From: Myxococcales bacterium
GTDB taxonomy: Bacteria; Myxococcota; UBA727; GCA-2721815
Reading direction: 5' to 3'
Assembly: GCA_002721815.1 (NCBI GenBank)
Contig: PBLQ01000014.1
Location: 8,156 to 72,155 of the forward strand
Length of the DNA: 64,000 bases
Each line of letters starts with the position of its first letter. Position 1 is the first letter of the stretch. The notes below the pieces were generated by a model. The model was not told the origin of the DNA, made no database searches, and worked only from the letters and a program-made list of their open reading frames with translations. Made by a program: the position numbers and the translations under genes. Positions 1 to 9,050 of the stretch are shown here, one piece after another.

Positions 1-428
1 CCCACGGGAAAAGCTTTGGCCGCTTTTTCCATGACCCAAGGCGCGCGGGACATGTTTTCCACGCCGCCGGCCAAGGTCATTTGGTAATCGCCAAGCTTGA
101 TACCCCGCGCTGCCTGGACCACGGCTTCAAGACCCGAGGCGCACAACCGATTCACGGTGACACCTGGCACATGATAAGGAAAGCCTGCGAGTACGGTGGC
201 CATGCGCGCCACATTGCGGTTGTCATCACCGGCTTGATTGGCGCAGCCCGCAAAAACTTCATCTACGTCTTCTTTGGAAACACCCGCACGGGCCACGGCT
301 TCATTGAGGGCTAAGGCCAGCATGTCATCGGCCCTTACGGTGGCTAAACCGCCGCCCAAGCGCCCAATGGGGGTGCGGCAGCTGGATACGATGACTGGAT
401 CATTGTCTGAAGGGCTAAAACGGCTCAT
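1..428 (-). CDS. Acetyl-CoA C-acyltransferase (thiolase), 3-oxoadipyl-CoA thiolase-like, 5' part only
   Basis: Thiolases cleave 3-oxoacyl-CoA with free CoA, or condense acetyl-CoA in reverse. The N-terminal ~142 residues are present; the rest lies beyond the left edge. Visible signatures are SCRTPIGR near the start, GCANQAGDDNRNVAR, and the active-site stretch VNRLCASGLEAV, whose Cys forms the acyl-enzyme. The ANQAGxDNRNVAR wording is typical of 3-oxoadipyl-CoA thiolases (PcaF/PaaJ), but substrate cannot be fixed from half a protein. The ATG is preceded by GAGGTGAT at good spacing. It is divergent from the small membrane protein gene at 544. A role in aromatic or fatty/branched acyl-CoA degradation would fit the acyl-CoA genes elsewhere in the window (inference). 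Confidence 0.9.
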   Translation of the reverse strand, partial: MSRFSPSDNDPVIVSSCRTPIGRLGGGLATVRADDMLALALNEAVARAGVSKEDVDEVFAGCANQAGDDNRNVARMATVLAGFPYHVPGVTVNRLCASGLEAVVQAARGIKLGDYQMTLAGGVENMSRAPWVMEKAAKAFPV

Positions 429-476
429 AAGATCACCTCAATTCCTAGGTCCCAAGCAAAAAACGCCCTTAAGCCT

Positions 477-504
477 TTGTCAACTGCCCAAAGCTGGTTA
501 GACT
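477..504 (+). promoter_or_regulatory. Candidate sigma-70 promoter for the gene at 544
   Basis: A TTGTCA hexamer (477-482) and TAGACT (499-504) are separated by 16 bases, about 40 bases before the start codon. This is pattern matching only; the -10 match is moderate. Confidence 0.35.
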
Positions 505-543
505 ATGAATAAGCAGCCTATTGGGACCCTTGGAGGAATGGAA

Positions 544-906
544 ATGAACAAATGGATGATCAGAGGTTTAACCGCGGTTAGCGCCGGCTTGGTGGGCACC
601 TATTTGATCATGTCCGAGGGCAAGAAGCGTCGCGCCAAAGCGGCGGCCGAAGAAGCCCAAAAGACCGCCAAATGGAAAAAGGGCCAGCAAAAAGGCGATG
701 AAGACTTGGCGTGGACCGAAAAGGTGAAACAAGCGGGTCAAAAGGTCAAAAAGAACGTGGAAGAGTCGGTACAAACCGACAACATTCAGGATCGGTTGCG
801 TAACTTATCTTCTTGGATGGAGGGACCCGGCTCACCTGGTTATGAGCGGGAAAAACCTGACAGCGATGATTCTGATGCAGAAGAAGTGAACAGCGAAGAA
901 GCTTAG
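544..906 (+). CDS. Small membrane-anchored, highly charged protein of unknown function
   Basis: About 120 residues. A single hydrophobic segment (roughly residues 6-22, GLTAVSAGLVGTYLIM) is followed by a Lys/Arg/Ala/Glu-rich, probably helical stretch (GKKRRAKAAAEEAQ...) and an acidic Ser/Asp/Glu tail. I chose the ATG at 544 because GGAGG lies 7 bases upstream; in-frame starts at 505 and 538 lack correct spacing. It looks like a one-pass membrane anchor with a cytoplasmic charged domain; no family is recognised. Its stop overlaps the stop of the convergent downstream gene by 4 bases (TTAG shared). Confidence 0.7.
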   Translation: MNKWMIRGLTAVSAGLVGTYLIMSEGKKRRAKAAAEEAQKTAKWKKGQQKGDEDLAWTEKVKQAGQKVKKNVEESVQTDNIQDRLRNLSSWMEGPGSPGYEREKPDSDDSDAEEVNSEEA

Positions 907-1508
907 TTTTTCTTCGGTCTTTTCTTACGGGCTTTTCGCTTGGACTTTGGTGTTTTGGGCTTTTTGGGTTTGGCCGCTTTGGCCGCTGCCGTCTCCGCTT
1001 GGGCTGCCGCAGCTGAGTATTCTCTTGCCGTGACCGAAAACAGCACCGTTTCTTTATTGTGTTGGGGACCAGCCACCAAAATGGTGCCGCCGTCGGGCAA
1101 GGCCACCCGCGTTTTGAAATCTAAGTTATCGATGGCCAGGGTGAAACCGAGTTTTCCGCTGGGCTGTTTGCCATGGGCCTGAATGCTGAGAAGCTGCGGG
1201 TCACCTTTACCAGATGGAAATTGCAAAGAGACTTGTTCAGAACTCTTTAAAACCTTCTTGTGCATGTCGCGCTGCTTGAATTTTTTAAAAGGCAAGGCAC
1301 GCAAATCTTTTGAAAGTGGTTTGAGTTTTTTGTCCACTTTGAATTTGCCTTTGCGCTTGGCCGTGATGATGCGAACGCCGATTTCATAACCGTCTTGGGT
1401 GACGACGGCTGGAGCAGGCGCAGGGGTTTGGGCGAGACTGGGAAGGCTGAACAGGGCCAGACAGATAAGTCCGAAATAATTCAGGCGGTTCATGCGATGA
1501 AGTTTCAT
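903..1508 (-). CDS. Exported protein with basic C-terminal tail; third gene of the sigma operon
   Basis: About 201 residues. The N-terminus MKLHRMNRLN then a hydrophobic run ending SLAQ is a signal peptide, with cleavage likely after Ala-Gln or nearby. The middle is mixed beta-like sequence without cysteines. The last ~50 residues are Ala/Lys-rich, ending in a tail dominated by Lys-Pro and Lys-Arg, which would bind an anionic partner such as LPS, teichoic-type polymer or nucleic acid (inference). The start chosen makes an ATGA overlap with the anti-sigma gene stop, so translation is probably coupled. No family recognised. Genes placed after an ECF sigma/anti-sigma pair often encode a target or a sensor partner of that pathway. 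Confidence 0.7.
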   Translation of the reverse strand: MKLHRMNRLNYFGLICLALFSLPSLAQTPAPAPAVVTQDGYEIGVRIITAKRKGKFKVDKKLKPLSKDLRALPFKKFKQRDMHKKVLKSSEQVSLQFPSGKGDPQLLSIQAHGKQPSGKLGFTLAIDNLDFKTRVALPDGGTILVAGPQHNKETVLFSVTAREYSAAAAQAETAAAKAAKPKKPKTPKSKRKARKKRPKKN

Positions 1509-2671
1509 CCTTGCTGTTCTCCGATCCAAATTACGGTGATGTTTTTATTGGGGGTTTTAAAGACCATGGGGTTGCTGCTCCGCGTGTCTAAAGACTCAAC
1601 CTCGGTGAGGGAGTTGTCGTTCAAAATGGGGAGTGCCTCTGCGCTGGTTTCATGGCTTTGATCCAACTCCATCTGCCAAGCTGCCAACAAGCGATCTTGC
1701 CATTGGGGGTCTGCTTTTGAACCCTCTTCGGGCACCAACGCTGCGAAAACTTCGCTGGAAGATTCGGGCGCAGGGGGTGTATCGGGCTCGCCCGCAGGTA
1801 AGATAAACAAACCAACGGCGGCCGCAACGGCAGTGGCCACAGCGGGTATTTTTACCTTTTGGAAAAGTTGAATGACCTTGGCGCCTGGCGTGACCAACAC
1901 AAAATCGTCATCGTCTTCCAGGTCGGCTTGGGGCTCAGACGTCTCTACGCCATCGTCATTGGCAGCGGTGGCCGGGTCGATGTTTTTCTGAATGTCCTCT
2001 GGGAGTGGCACCGGGGGGATGACCGATTCTTCGACGTTTTGTTCAGTCGCATCTTGGGGTTCAGAGGTGATGTTTCTTTCGGATATAATTTCTTCTTCGG
2101 TGATGATGACGCGTTTGTCTGTGGTTTCGGAGTCATCGAACATCTCTGTGGGGTCTTCAATGGCATCAGCGGTACCGAATAACTGGGTCATCGTACTGTG
2201 GCGGAGTTCATCGAGTGGCTCTTTCACCGCTTGGGTTTCGAGATCGTTTCTCACCGATTCCATTTGCCCAATGATTTTGGCGGCCTCTCGCACGCAAGCT
2301 GGGTCGCGTTGGGCAATGGTTTCGAGCGCTTCCCGTTGTAAGCGGCCCTGCAAAACATTTTGGGCCAGCAAGTAAGCGCGTTCTTGTAAGAACTCTTCTT
2401 CGTGACTTTCTTGGGCGTCGGCCTCGATTTGGTGCCAGAAATCCACCACCATGTCCGCTTGCTCTTGGCTGGATAAACCTCGGAGGCTGTTTTCAATGGC
2501 TTGGCGAACGGCTTTTTGTTGCTTCAAAAAGACCAACATCTCAGCGCGAAAGGCAGCGTCTTCATGGAGTGCCTCGAGCAGAAGGCTAGATGCCTCAAAG
2601 TCGAGCTCGCCATCGATAAAGGCGCTCATCCATGTTTCGAGTTGTTCGCGGTCTGATCGTTCCATTTTCAT
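1505..2671 (-). CDS. Putative membrane anti-sigma factor (RseA-like N-terminus)
   Basis: 388 residues. The N-terminal ~55 residues (LETWMSAFIDGELDFEASS, then helical Ala/Leu/Glu sequence) resemble the sigma-binding domain of RseA-type anti-sigma factors, including the FIDGE motif; the HxxxCxxC zinc site of ZAS anti-sigmas is absent. A long acidic low-complexity cytoplasmic linker follows. A single transmembrane helix (IPAVATAVAAAVGLFIL, about residues 275-291) then leads to a ~95-residue external domain. The gene lies 49 bases after the ECF sigma gene on the same strand, the usual arrangement. AAGGA sits upstream of the ATG. Expected role: hold the sigma factor at the membrane until an envelope signal triggers release. 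Assignment rests on topology and context. Confidence 0.75.
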   Translation of the reverse strand: MKMERSDREQLETWMSAFIDGELDFEASSLLLEALHEDAAFRAEMLVFLKQQKAVRQAIENSLRGLSSQEQADMVVDFWHQIEADAQESHEEEFLQERAYLLAQNVLQGRLQREALETIAQRDPACVREAAKIIGQMESVRNDLETQAVKEPLDELRHSTMTQLFGTADAIEDPTEMFDDSETTDKRVIITEEEIISERNITSEPQDATEQNVEESVIPPVPLPEDIQKNIDPATAANDDGVETSEPQADLEDDDDFVLVTPGAKVIQLFQKVKIPAVATAVAAAVGLFILPAGEPDTPPAPESSSEVFAALVPEEGSKADPQWQDRLLAAWQMELDQSHETSAEALPILNDNSLTEVESLDTRSSNPMVFKTPNKNITVIWIGEQQG

Positions 2672-2720
2672 GGGTTTCCTTCAAAAAATGTCCGTATTTA
2701 GGACGTTCGGCGCAGGGGCC

Positions 2721-3539
2721 TTATTCAACCAAATCTTCATTAAAATCCGATGGATCTCCTTCGTCTGACTCCAAATAAGGGGCGAGCAAATGCTGTAGGT
2801 TGCGCCGGGCGTGATACAGCCGGCTCATGACGGTTCCCTTTGGAATTTCAAGGGCTTCTGAGATTTCATCGTAACTCATGCCTTCGACTTCACGCAGCAA
2901 GAGAACGGAGCGGTGGTCTTCGGTGAGGCCCCGCAGGCCGTCTTGGATTTTATCGCCCAACTCTTTATTTGCTATATTTTTTAAAGGGTTAGACCCTGTG
3001 GTGTCGGGCGCAACGTCCACTTGGGCATAGAGATTGTCATCATCAGTGCTCAGAGGGGCGATATTATCAATATCGACTTTTTTACGTCGTTTGGCCGCTC
3101 GCTGTTTGTCGATGCAGACGTTCACACAAATGCGGTACAGCCAGGTGCCGAAACTCGCATTGGCCTGAAAATCTTGAAGTTTTTTATACGCTTTGATCCA
3201 GGTTTCCTGAACGGCGTCTTTGGCGTCATCGCGATCGTGAAGCATGCCCAAAGCCAGAGAAAAGAGCTTTTGTTGGCTTTTGGTGAGGAGTTTCTCAAAG
3301 GCTTGGGCGTCGCCGGCTTGGGCCGCCTCCACCAGTGGCAATTCAGCGGCCCGTGCCGCTTGCCGTTTTTCTTGTTCGGTTTGGGCTCGTTCGGAGGCCG
3401 CCGCGAGTTTTTCGAGGGCTTCGCGGGTTTGGTCGCCGTTTTCTTCGGGCGTGATTTCGTCGGTTAAATTCAAGTTTAGGCCTCGATTTATGGCGGTTTG
3501 GCGCGCCAAGGACCCCCACCAAAACACGTCTTGAGCCAT
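2721..3539 (-). CDS. ECF (sigma-24 family) RNA polymerase sigma factor
   Basis: 272 residues as drawn. Region 2 runs from about residue 67 (LVEAAQAGDAQAFEKLL) through DAKDAVQETWIKAYKKL and SFGTWLYRICVNVC. Region 4 carries LTEDHRSVLLLREVEGMSYDEIS and the helix-turn-helix ALEIPKGTVMSRLYHAR. The ~65 residues before region 2 are unusually long for an ECF sigma and rich in Glu/Ala/Arg. The ATG at 3539 has a poor ribosome site, whereas an in-frame TTG at 3473 follows GAGG at 7-base spacing and would give a 250-residue product, so the start is uncertain. It is first gene of an operon with an anti-sigma and an exported protein, and divergent from the DUF4175-like gene, which may be part of its regulon (inference). 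Confidence 0.9.
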   Translation of the reverse strand: MAQDVFWWGSLARQTAINRGLNLNLTDEITPEENGDQTREALEKLAAASERAQTEQEKRQAARAAELPLVEAAQAGDAQAFEKLLTKSQQKLFSLALGMLHDRDDAKDAVQETWIKAYKKLQDFQANASFGTWLYRICVNVCIDKQRAAKRRKKVDIDNIAPLSTDDDNLYAQVDVAPDTTGSNPLKNIANKELGDKIQDGLRGLTEDHRSVLLLREVEGMSYDEISEALEIPKGTVMSRLYHARRNLQHLLAPYLESDEGDPSDFNEDLVE

Positions 3540-3604
3540 TTCTGCAAGACATTCGTTGTTTTTGGCATAGGATGTGCGCTTATATTGGTTATAACAGCGG
3601 CAAA

Positions 3605-3621
3605 AGGCCAGTTTTTGGCCT
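3605..3621. other. Short hairpin in the divergent intergenic region
   Basis: Arms AGGCCA and TGGCCT are perfect complements around a 5-base loop. It would lie in the 5' leader of the DUF4175-like gene, or near the promoter of the sigma operon. The T-run on the minus side is only four bases, so I do not call it a terminator. Confidence 0.3.
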
Positions 3622-3655
3622 GGAAAAAGCAGGAAAAAGGACCCTTTGAAACATC

Positions 3656-6600
3656 ATGCCCGTCACTGAACCGCAACCTCATGAATCTGCCTCGAGATCC
3701 CAAGGGGCCTCCCTGGAGCAGGTTCTACAAAAAGCCAAGCGAACGCTTTGGGCCTATTGTGGGCTCGATCTTTTGGCATGGCTGGCTCTGTGCTTCTGTG
3801 GTCTCTTTGGGGCTTTGGTTCTGTGCGTTGCCTTTGTGGGAATGCCTTTTGAAACGCCCTTGGCGGTTTGGTCTTTTTTTGGGGCCGCGTCGCTTTTGGC
3901 GTTGCTGGGCGTGGCATGGAAGTCATGGCGACCCCTGTCAAAGAACTTATCCCTCGCGGGTTGGATCGAAAGAGCGGCCCTACGGCGCGGACACGATTTA
4001 AAAGACAGCGTCCGTTCTGCGGTAGAGCTCATGGCCGAGGACAAAAGCGGTGGCATTCAAGGCCGGTCACAATATTTGTCCAAAGCGCACCAGACCCAAA
4101 CCGCTCAGGCCATTCTCGATACCCAGGCCATGGACTCCCTCCTTTTGGTGGGCTTGGCCCAACGGTGGAGAAACTTAGCGGCTTTGGGATTCTTCTTTTG
4201 TTTTTACGGGCTCATGGCTATGTCTCAAGTGTCAGTGGTCCTCGACACGTGGTCTTTCTTAATGGGGGACAACACCAACCCCAAGAGTTTCGTCCGGCCC
4301 CAGGTTTTTCGAATCCCCATTGTGACCGATATCCATTTAAAGCTCGACTATCCCGCCTATATGAAAAAAGAGTCTCAAGATATGAGAGGAACCACCGGGG
4401 ACATCGTGGCGCCCTTGGGGACCATCGTCACTTTTGACGCTCAGGCGGATAGGCGCATTAAAGAAGCCTACGTGGTGATGGGTGAAGAGAAAATAAAATT
4501 CTCGGTCGAAGGAGAGCGGCAAATCAAAGGTCAGTTGCAGTTAAAGCGATCAGGCAACTACCACTTTATGTTGGTGGAGCCCGACGGTGCGGTCGAGATC
4601 GATCCGGTGGGTCACCAAATCGCATTGATACCCGATGAGCCGCCGGCGGTGGATTTGTTGTTTCCCACCGAAGACATGACCGTGGAGGCCAATGAGACTG
4701 TGCCTCTCCAATTTGAGACCAGTGATGATTACGGGCTCAAAAGTATTCGGTTGGTGGCACGCATCCAATCCCAGCGCGGTAAGCCGTGGACACAGGTCCT
4801 CCAGGAAATCCCGGGAGACCTGAGGTCTTTTTCGGGTACGGGTAACTTTTCGCTCGCTGATGTGGGCGCGCGTCCCGGAGATCAGGTGAGTTTGTATTTG
4901 GAAGCCACCGACAACAACGCGTTCGCCGGGCCACAAGTGGGCCGATCCATCACGCGTATCCTCACAGTGTTTTCTGAAATCAAGTACCACAAAGAACTGC
5001 TTAAAAAATATGAAGAACTGTTGTGGCAGCTGGTGGATGGACTGGCTCAAGGGTTGGAAAATCCCGCGCCAACGTTCGCCACCATGGAAGATCTACAACA
5101 AGAGCAGGGCGTGGTGGGGCAGCAGCTGCGCATGGCCGCCGATGAACAAGAGTTGGTGGAGAGCATGAACAAGCTGTTACAGGCCTCTTTAAAAGACCCC
5201 TACGACATCGCCACTCTCACTCAGGCCTTGAGCAACGCCCATAAAGACATCAAACGGGGCACCCAAATCAAAAAACGGACCCTCGACCGCATTGGGGCCT
5301 CCCATCAGTTGAGCAAGCGAGGCAGTGCCAATGTGTGGTCTTTGTTGTTGTCGCAAATCCGAACCTTGGTGTTGTCCTTCGAAAAGCATGTTCTCTTCTT
5401 AGAGGATTTGATCAATACCCAACGTCTCAACGATGCGCACCAACTGGCCTCTGACCTCAAGAAAACCCAGGACGCTTTAAAACAATTATTGGCTAACTAT
5501 AAGGAGGCGCCCACCGACGCCGCTCGAGATGCCATTCTCAACCAAATCGAACGTCTCAAAGAACAACTCCAAGATTTGTACCGACGCATGGCTGAACTCA
5601 AGCAAGATGTGCCAGATGAATATCTCAACCAAGAAGCATTCGATAATGACAGCATGATGGAGCAAGCCCAAAGCCTGGATTCCCTCTTAGAAGAAGGGAA
5701 AATGGAAGATGTGGTGGCCACGCTCGAAGACATGATCGAGCAAACCCAGAAAATGCTCGAAGGCATCGAGGACAGTCAAGAAGAGTACGGCGGCGAGGAA
5801 TATGCCGAACTCAAAAAAGACCTGCAAAATTTTTCGGAACAGTTGGACGATATGGTGAGTGCTCAGTCTGAACTGGCGCAAGACACCGAGGCCATCTATC
5901 AAGAAGCCTTGAATCGCGCCAAGAAAGAGGCCGCAGACAAGATCAGCAAGACCGTGAAACGCTTGGTGGAGAAAACCAAAGAAGCGTTGTCCTCCACCAA
6001 CCGATTGCCGCCCGAAGCCTTGAACTCCTTAGAAAAAGAAGAAATGGGCCGCGTGACCCAGCGGCTCATGGACCTGTTAATGGCTTTACAAGAAAACTAC
6101 CTCGAAGAAGCTTTGGAAGAAGCGCAAGGTGCGGCTCAGGCGTTGCAGAACCTAGAGAGCAGTTTGGCATTGCGTTCTCAAAATGCGCCCATGGGTCTGG
6201 AGGCTGAAACACGCCAGGCCGCCAAGGAAGCCAGGAAAAGTAACCAAGCGGTGAATGAGGTGGCGGATGCCTTGGGACAGCTCATCCCTGATTTGAAAGG
6301 CTCACTCAATAAAGGAGAATCACAACAACTGGGCGAAATGGCCCAAAAGCAGTCCGCCTTGAATGACGGTGTCAAGCGGTTGCGTCAAATGATTCAAAAA
6401 ATAAACAACCAAGCGCCTCTCTTTGGCGAAGAGCATCAATCCAAACTCAACGACGCCAGTCGTGCGTCTCGACAAGCGGGCATGGATTTGGGCGGCCAGC
6501 GATTGAAGTCTGCTCGTGAGCACCAACGGCAATCCCAAAATGCATTGGAATCGTTGCAAGAGTCTTTGGATGAAATGAAAAACCAATCTGGTGGTAAAGG

Positions 6601-6817
6601 CATGCCCATGCCCCTGCCGCGTCCTGGCCAAGCGCAACAAGAAGGCGGGCAAGAAGACGGTAAACGGCACGAGCAAAAGCGAATGAAGTTGCCAGACGCC
6701 GATGCGTACCAAGTCCCCGAAGAGCATCGAAAAGCCATTTTGGATGCCATGCGTGAAAAGGCACCCGAGGATTGGTCCAAACAGGTGCGAGAATACTACG
6801 AGGAGTTGGTCAAATGA
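3656..6817 (+). CDS. DUF4175-like large membrane protein with long coiled-coil region
   Basis: 1053 residues. Hydrophobic segments lie at about residues 35-62, 68-85 and 175-200, the N-terminal topology of the DUF4175 family. A beta-rich external stretch follows, including the DDYGLKSIRL motif seen in these proteins. From about residue 440 to 960 the protein is almost continuous Glu/Gln/Lys/Leu heptad-like sequence, probably coiled coil. The C-terminus has a short Gly/Gln/Pro linker and a final helical segment. Function of the family is unknown; membrane anchoring plus coiled coil suggests a structural or scaffolding role in the envelope. The stop overlaps the next gene's start as ATGA, so the two are made together. 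The ribosome site upstream of the ATG is weak. Confidence 0.75.
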   Translation: MPVTEPQPHESASRSQGASLEQVLQKAKRTLWAYCGLDLLAWLALCFCGLFGALVLCVAFVGMPFETPLAVWSFFGAASLLALLGVAWKSWRPLSKNLSLAGWIERAALRRGHDLKDSVRSAVELMAEDKSGGIQGRSQYLSKAHQTQTAQAILDTQAMDSLLLVGLAQRWRNLAALGFFFCFYGLMAMSQVSVVLDTWSFLMGDNTNPKSFVRPQVFRIPIVTDIHLKLDYPAYMKKESQDMRGTTGDIVAPLGTIVTFDAQADRRIKEAYVVMGEEKIKFSVEGERQIKGQLQLKRSGNYHFMLVEPDGAVEIDPVGHQIALIPDEPPAVDLLFPTEDMTVEANETVPLQFETSDDYGLKSIRLVARIQSQRGKPWTQVLQEIPGDLRSFSGTGNFSLADVGARPGDQVSLYLEATDNNAFAGPQVGRSITRILTVFSEIKYHKELLKKYEELLWQLVDGLAQGLENPAPTFATMEDLQQEQGVVGQQLRMAADEQELVESMNKLLQASLKDPYDIATLTQALSNAHKDIKRGTQIKKRTLDRIGASHQLSKRGSANVWSLLLSQIRTLVLSFEKHVLFLEDLINTQRLNDAHQLASDLKKTQDALKQLLANYKEAPTDAARDAILNQIERLKEQLQDLYRRMAELKQDVPDEYLNQEAFDNDSMMEQAQSLDSLLEEGKMEDVVATLEDMIEQTQKMLEGIEDSQEEYGGEEYAELKKDLQNFSEQLDDMVSAQSELAQDTEAIYQEALNRAKKEAADKISKTVKRLVEKTKEALSSTNRLPPEALNSLEKEEMGRVTQRLMDLLMALQENYLEEALEEAQGAAQALQNLESSLALRSQNAPMGLEAETRQAAKEARKSNQAVNEVADALGQLIPDLKGSLNKGESQQLGEMAQKQSALNDGVKRLRQMIQKINNQAPLFGEEHQSKLNDASRASRQAGMDLGGQRLKSAREHQRQSQNALESLQESLDEMKNQSGGKGMPMPLPRPGQAQQEGGQEDGKRHEQKRMKLPDADAYQVPEEHRKAILDAMREKAPEDWSKQVREYYEELVK

Positions 6818-8682
6818 TGATTACAACTTTGCACCGGCTGTTGTTTGTAGTGGTCCTCCAACTATTGATGCCTTCGGGTGCGGCAGTAGCTCAAAATGCC
6901 AAAGACGTTTCCGCCAAAATTAAGGAAGCTCGCCAAGCCCTCAATAATTGGCAGCTCAACCGTGCCAAAGAACTTGCGCAAGGGTTACACGACGACTTGC
7001 CCGATGTGCCACCGGTACAGGCTTTGGTGGGCACTGTTAAATTTCACGAAGGCAAGTACGAAGAGGCTGTCCGGCTTTTACAACGGGCGGCCGAAGGCGG
7101 CATGGCCCCACCTTTGCTGCCTTTGGCCGAAAGTACATTGCAGGAAACCCGCGGTTACGTTCAAAAGAAGAGCGAGCACTTCGTCATGCGTGTGCCACCG
7201 GGCAAAGACGAACTGCTTTTCGAAAAAGGACTTTGGGCTTTAGAAAGGGCGTATCAGCACATTACAAAGGCGTACAACTACGAGCCAAACCACATGATTC
7301 CTGTGGACGTGTTGGAAAGCCCTCGTGGGCTGGCCCAAGTGTCTTCATTGACCGAAAAAGAAATCAAAACATCTGGCACCATTGCGCTGTGCAAATACAA
7401 TCGATTAATGATCACCAGTCCCAAAGCATTGGCGCGCGGCTACTCTTGGTTGGACACGTTGGCTCATGAGTTCATTCATTTGATCATTTCAGAGAAAAGT
7501 AATAATACCGTTCCCATTTGGCTGCATGAAGGTTTGGCCAAGTACAGCGAATCGTTGTGGTACGGCGATCCTGGCTTGGCTCTTTCGCCGGCCAGCGAAA
7601 ACCTCTTGGCTGACGCGGTCAAAGCCAATGATTTGGTCACCTTTGAGCAAATGCATCCCTCCATGGCCAAGCTCCCCAGCCAAGAAAAAACCGCACTGGC
7701 TTTCGCTGAGGTGTTCACGGTGATTGAGTTCATGCACAAACAAAAGAGAGACGGCGCCACCGGGTTTCAGTTAACCAACCGGTTACTCAAAGTCCTGGGC
7801 ACGGGCGCGTCCATGGACGCGGCTTTGGAGGCAACTCTGGGTGAAAATTTAAGCACCATGCAGCGCAGTTGGACGGCCTACCTTAAGAAAAGGCCTTTTC
7901 GTCGGGTTCCTGGTGCCATGCCCAAGCAATTGGTGTTTGTGAAGGGCAATGGTAAAACCCTGCGCACCGAAGAAGAAGAAGATGAAAAAGCCATGGAAGA
8001 CGCGGGGAACGTGAAGACGCGAAAATGGGTTCGGCTGGGCAACTTGTTACGACGCCGGGGCCACAAAAAGGCGGCGGTGATCGAATACGAAAAAGCGGTG
8101 AATGCTGGACACCAGGCCAAAAATGCGGCTTTGCAAAACCGATTGGCTGGCTTGTACTTGGACCTCGAAGAGTATGACAAGGCGGGGGCCCTGATGCCCA
8201 AGACCATCGAGGTCTTTCCCCACGATCCCCAAACCCGAATTTTAGAAGGCCGGTTGGCCCTGCGCCAAGGTCGACACGCCGACGCGCTCAAAGCCTACGA
8301 CCGCGCTGCCTGGGAAAACCCTTTCCATCCTGAGATATACATGGCGAATTACGAAATCGCGCAAAGCGAAGACAACGAAAAGGCCATGGAACAGGCCACC
8401 GAAAAAGTGGCCTTATTGACCGGGAAAAAGAAAAGTAAGAGCTCTTACGACAGCAGCAAACCAAAGGTGTTTGGAACGCTCACCCTCAACTCCAAACCGT
8501 GGGGCATGGTGTACATCGACGGTCGTGAAACTGGGTTGACCACGCCATTAACCGACCATCCATTGGAGCCAGGCCCCCACGTCATACGCGTGGTGGAAAG
8601 CATTCGGGGGACGTCCGCCGAACAAAGTATTGAGATCGTTCAAGGTGAAGATATCCGTTTGGATTTGGAGCTATCGAACTGA
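6814..8682 (+). CDS. Exported TPR protein with zincin peptidase (MA-like) and PEGA domains
   Basis: 622 residues. Signal peptide (MITTLHRLLFVVVLQLLMPSG, ending AVA-Q). TPR-like helices lie at about 25-115. A gluzincin-type domain follows with HEFIH at about residues 218-222 and WLHEGLAKYSE at about 236-246, giving the two His and the Glu that would bind zinc. TPR helices resume from about 405 to 530. A PEGA-like domain (LNSKPWGMVYIDGRETGLTTP) is at about 552-600. Such a layout would act in the periplasm, perhaps bound to peptidoglycan or an envelope complex through PEGA (inference). The start at 6814 gives an ATGA overlap with the upstream gene and follows GAGGAG; longer starts lack a signal peptide. 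Confidence 0.85.
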   Translation: MMITTLHRLLFVVVLQLLMPSGAAVAQNAKDVSAKIKEARQALNNWQLNRAKELAQGLHDDLPDVPPVQALVGTVKFHEGKYEEAVRLLQRAAEGGMAPPLLPLAESTLQETRGYVQKKSEHFVMRVPPGKDELLFEKGLWALERAYQHITKAYNYEPNHMIPVDVLESPRGLAQVSSLTEKEIKTSGTIALCKYNRLMITSPKALARGYSWLDTLAHEFIHLIISEKSNNTVPIWLHEGLAKYSESLWYGDPGLALSPASENLLADAVKANDLVTFEQMHPSMAKLPSQEKTALAFAEVFTVIEFMHKQKRDGATGFQLTNRLLKVLGTGASMDAALEATLGENLSTMQRSWTAYLKKRPFRRVPGAMPKQLVFVKGNGKTLRTEEEEDEKAMEDAGNVKTRKWVRLGNLLRRRGHKKAAVIEYEKAVNAGHQAKNAALQNRLAGLYLDLEEYDKAGALMPKTIEVFPHDPQTRILEGRLALRQGRHADALKAYDRAAWENPFHPEIYMANYEIAQSEDNEKAMEQATEKVALLTGKKKSKSSYDSSKPKVFGTLTLNSKPWGMVYIDGRETGLTTPLTDHPLEPGPHVIRVVESIRGTSAEQSIEIVQGEDIRLDLELSN

Positions 8683-8690
8683 CGTTGTGC

Positions 8691-9041
8691 TCAGCCTGGA
8701 GGCCAAGATAAAGGCCGTCCGCCCATCACATGCAAGTGAATGTGAAATACTCTTTGGCCGCCGTGAGCGCCCGTGTTGATGACAAACCGGTAACCATCAT
8801 CGGCGATGTTTTTAATCTCTGCGACTTTCTTACCTGCCAAGAGCATGTGTCCGAGGGCAATGGTATCTTCGGGAGTCATGTCGTTGCCACCCACAATGTG
8901 TTTTTTGGTGATCACCAAGCAGTGCACGGGGGCTTGCGGGTTGAGGTCTTCAAACGCGAGCACATGGTCGTCTTCGTAAATGATGGTGGCGGGAATTTCT
9001 TTTTTAACAATTTTACAGAAAATACAATTGTCGTCAGACAT
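8691..9041 (-). CDS. hinT: HIT-family nucleotide hydrolase (HinT-type)
   Basis: 116 residues, the family's normal size. The N-terminus CIFCKIVKKEIPATIIYEDDHVLAFEDLNPQAPVHCLVITKKH is classic HINT, and the histidine triad is HIHLHVMGG near the C-terminus. HinT hydrolyses purine nucleoside phosphoramidates and aminoacyl-adenylates. AAGGAG precedes the ATG. It follows gatA by 9 bases and so is the last gene of gatC-gatA-hinT; the shared link to aminoacyl-adenylate and amidation chemistry may be meaningful. It ends 8 bases from the convergent zincin gene. Confidence 0.95.
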   Translation of the reverse strand: MSDDNCIFCKIVKKEIPATIIYEDDHVLAFEDLNPQAPVHCLVITKKHIVGGNDMTPEDTIALGHMLLAGKKVAEIKNIADDGYRFVINTGAHGGQRVFHIHLHVMGGRPLSWPPG

Positions 9042-9050
9042 ACCGGCTCC

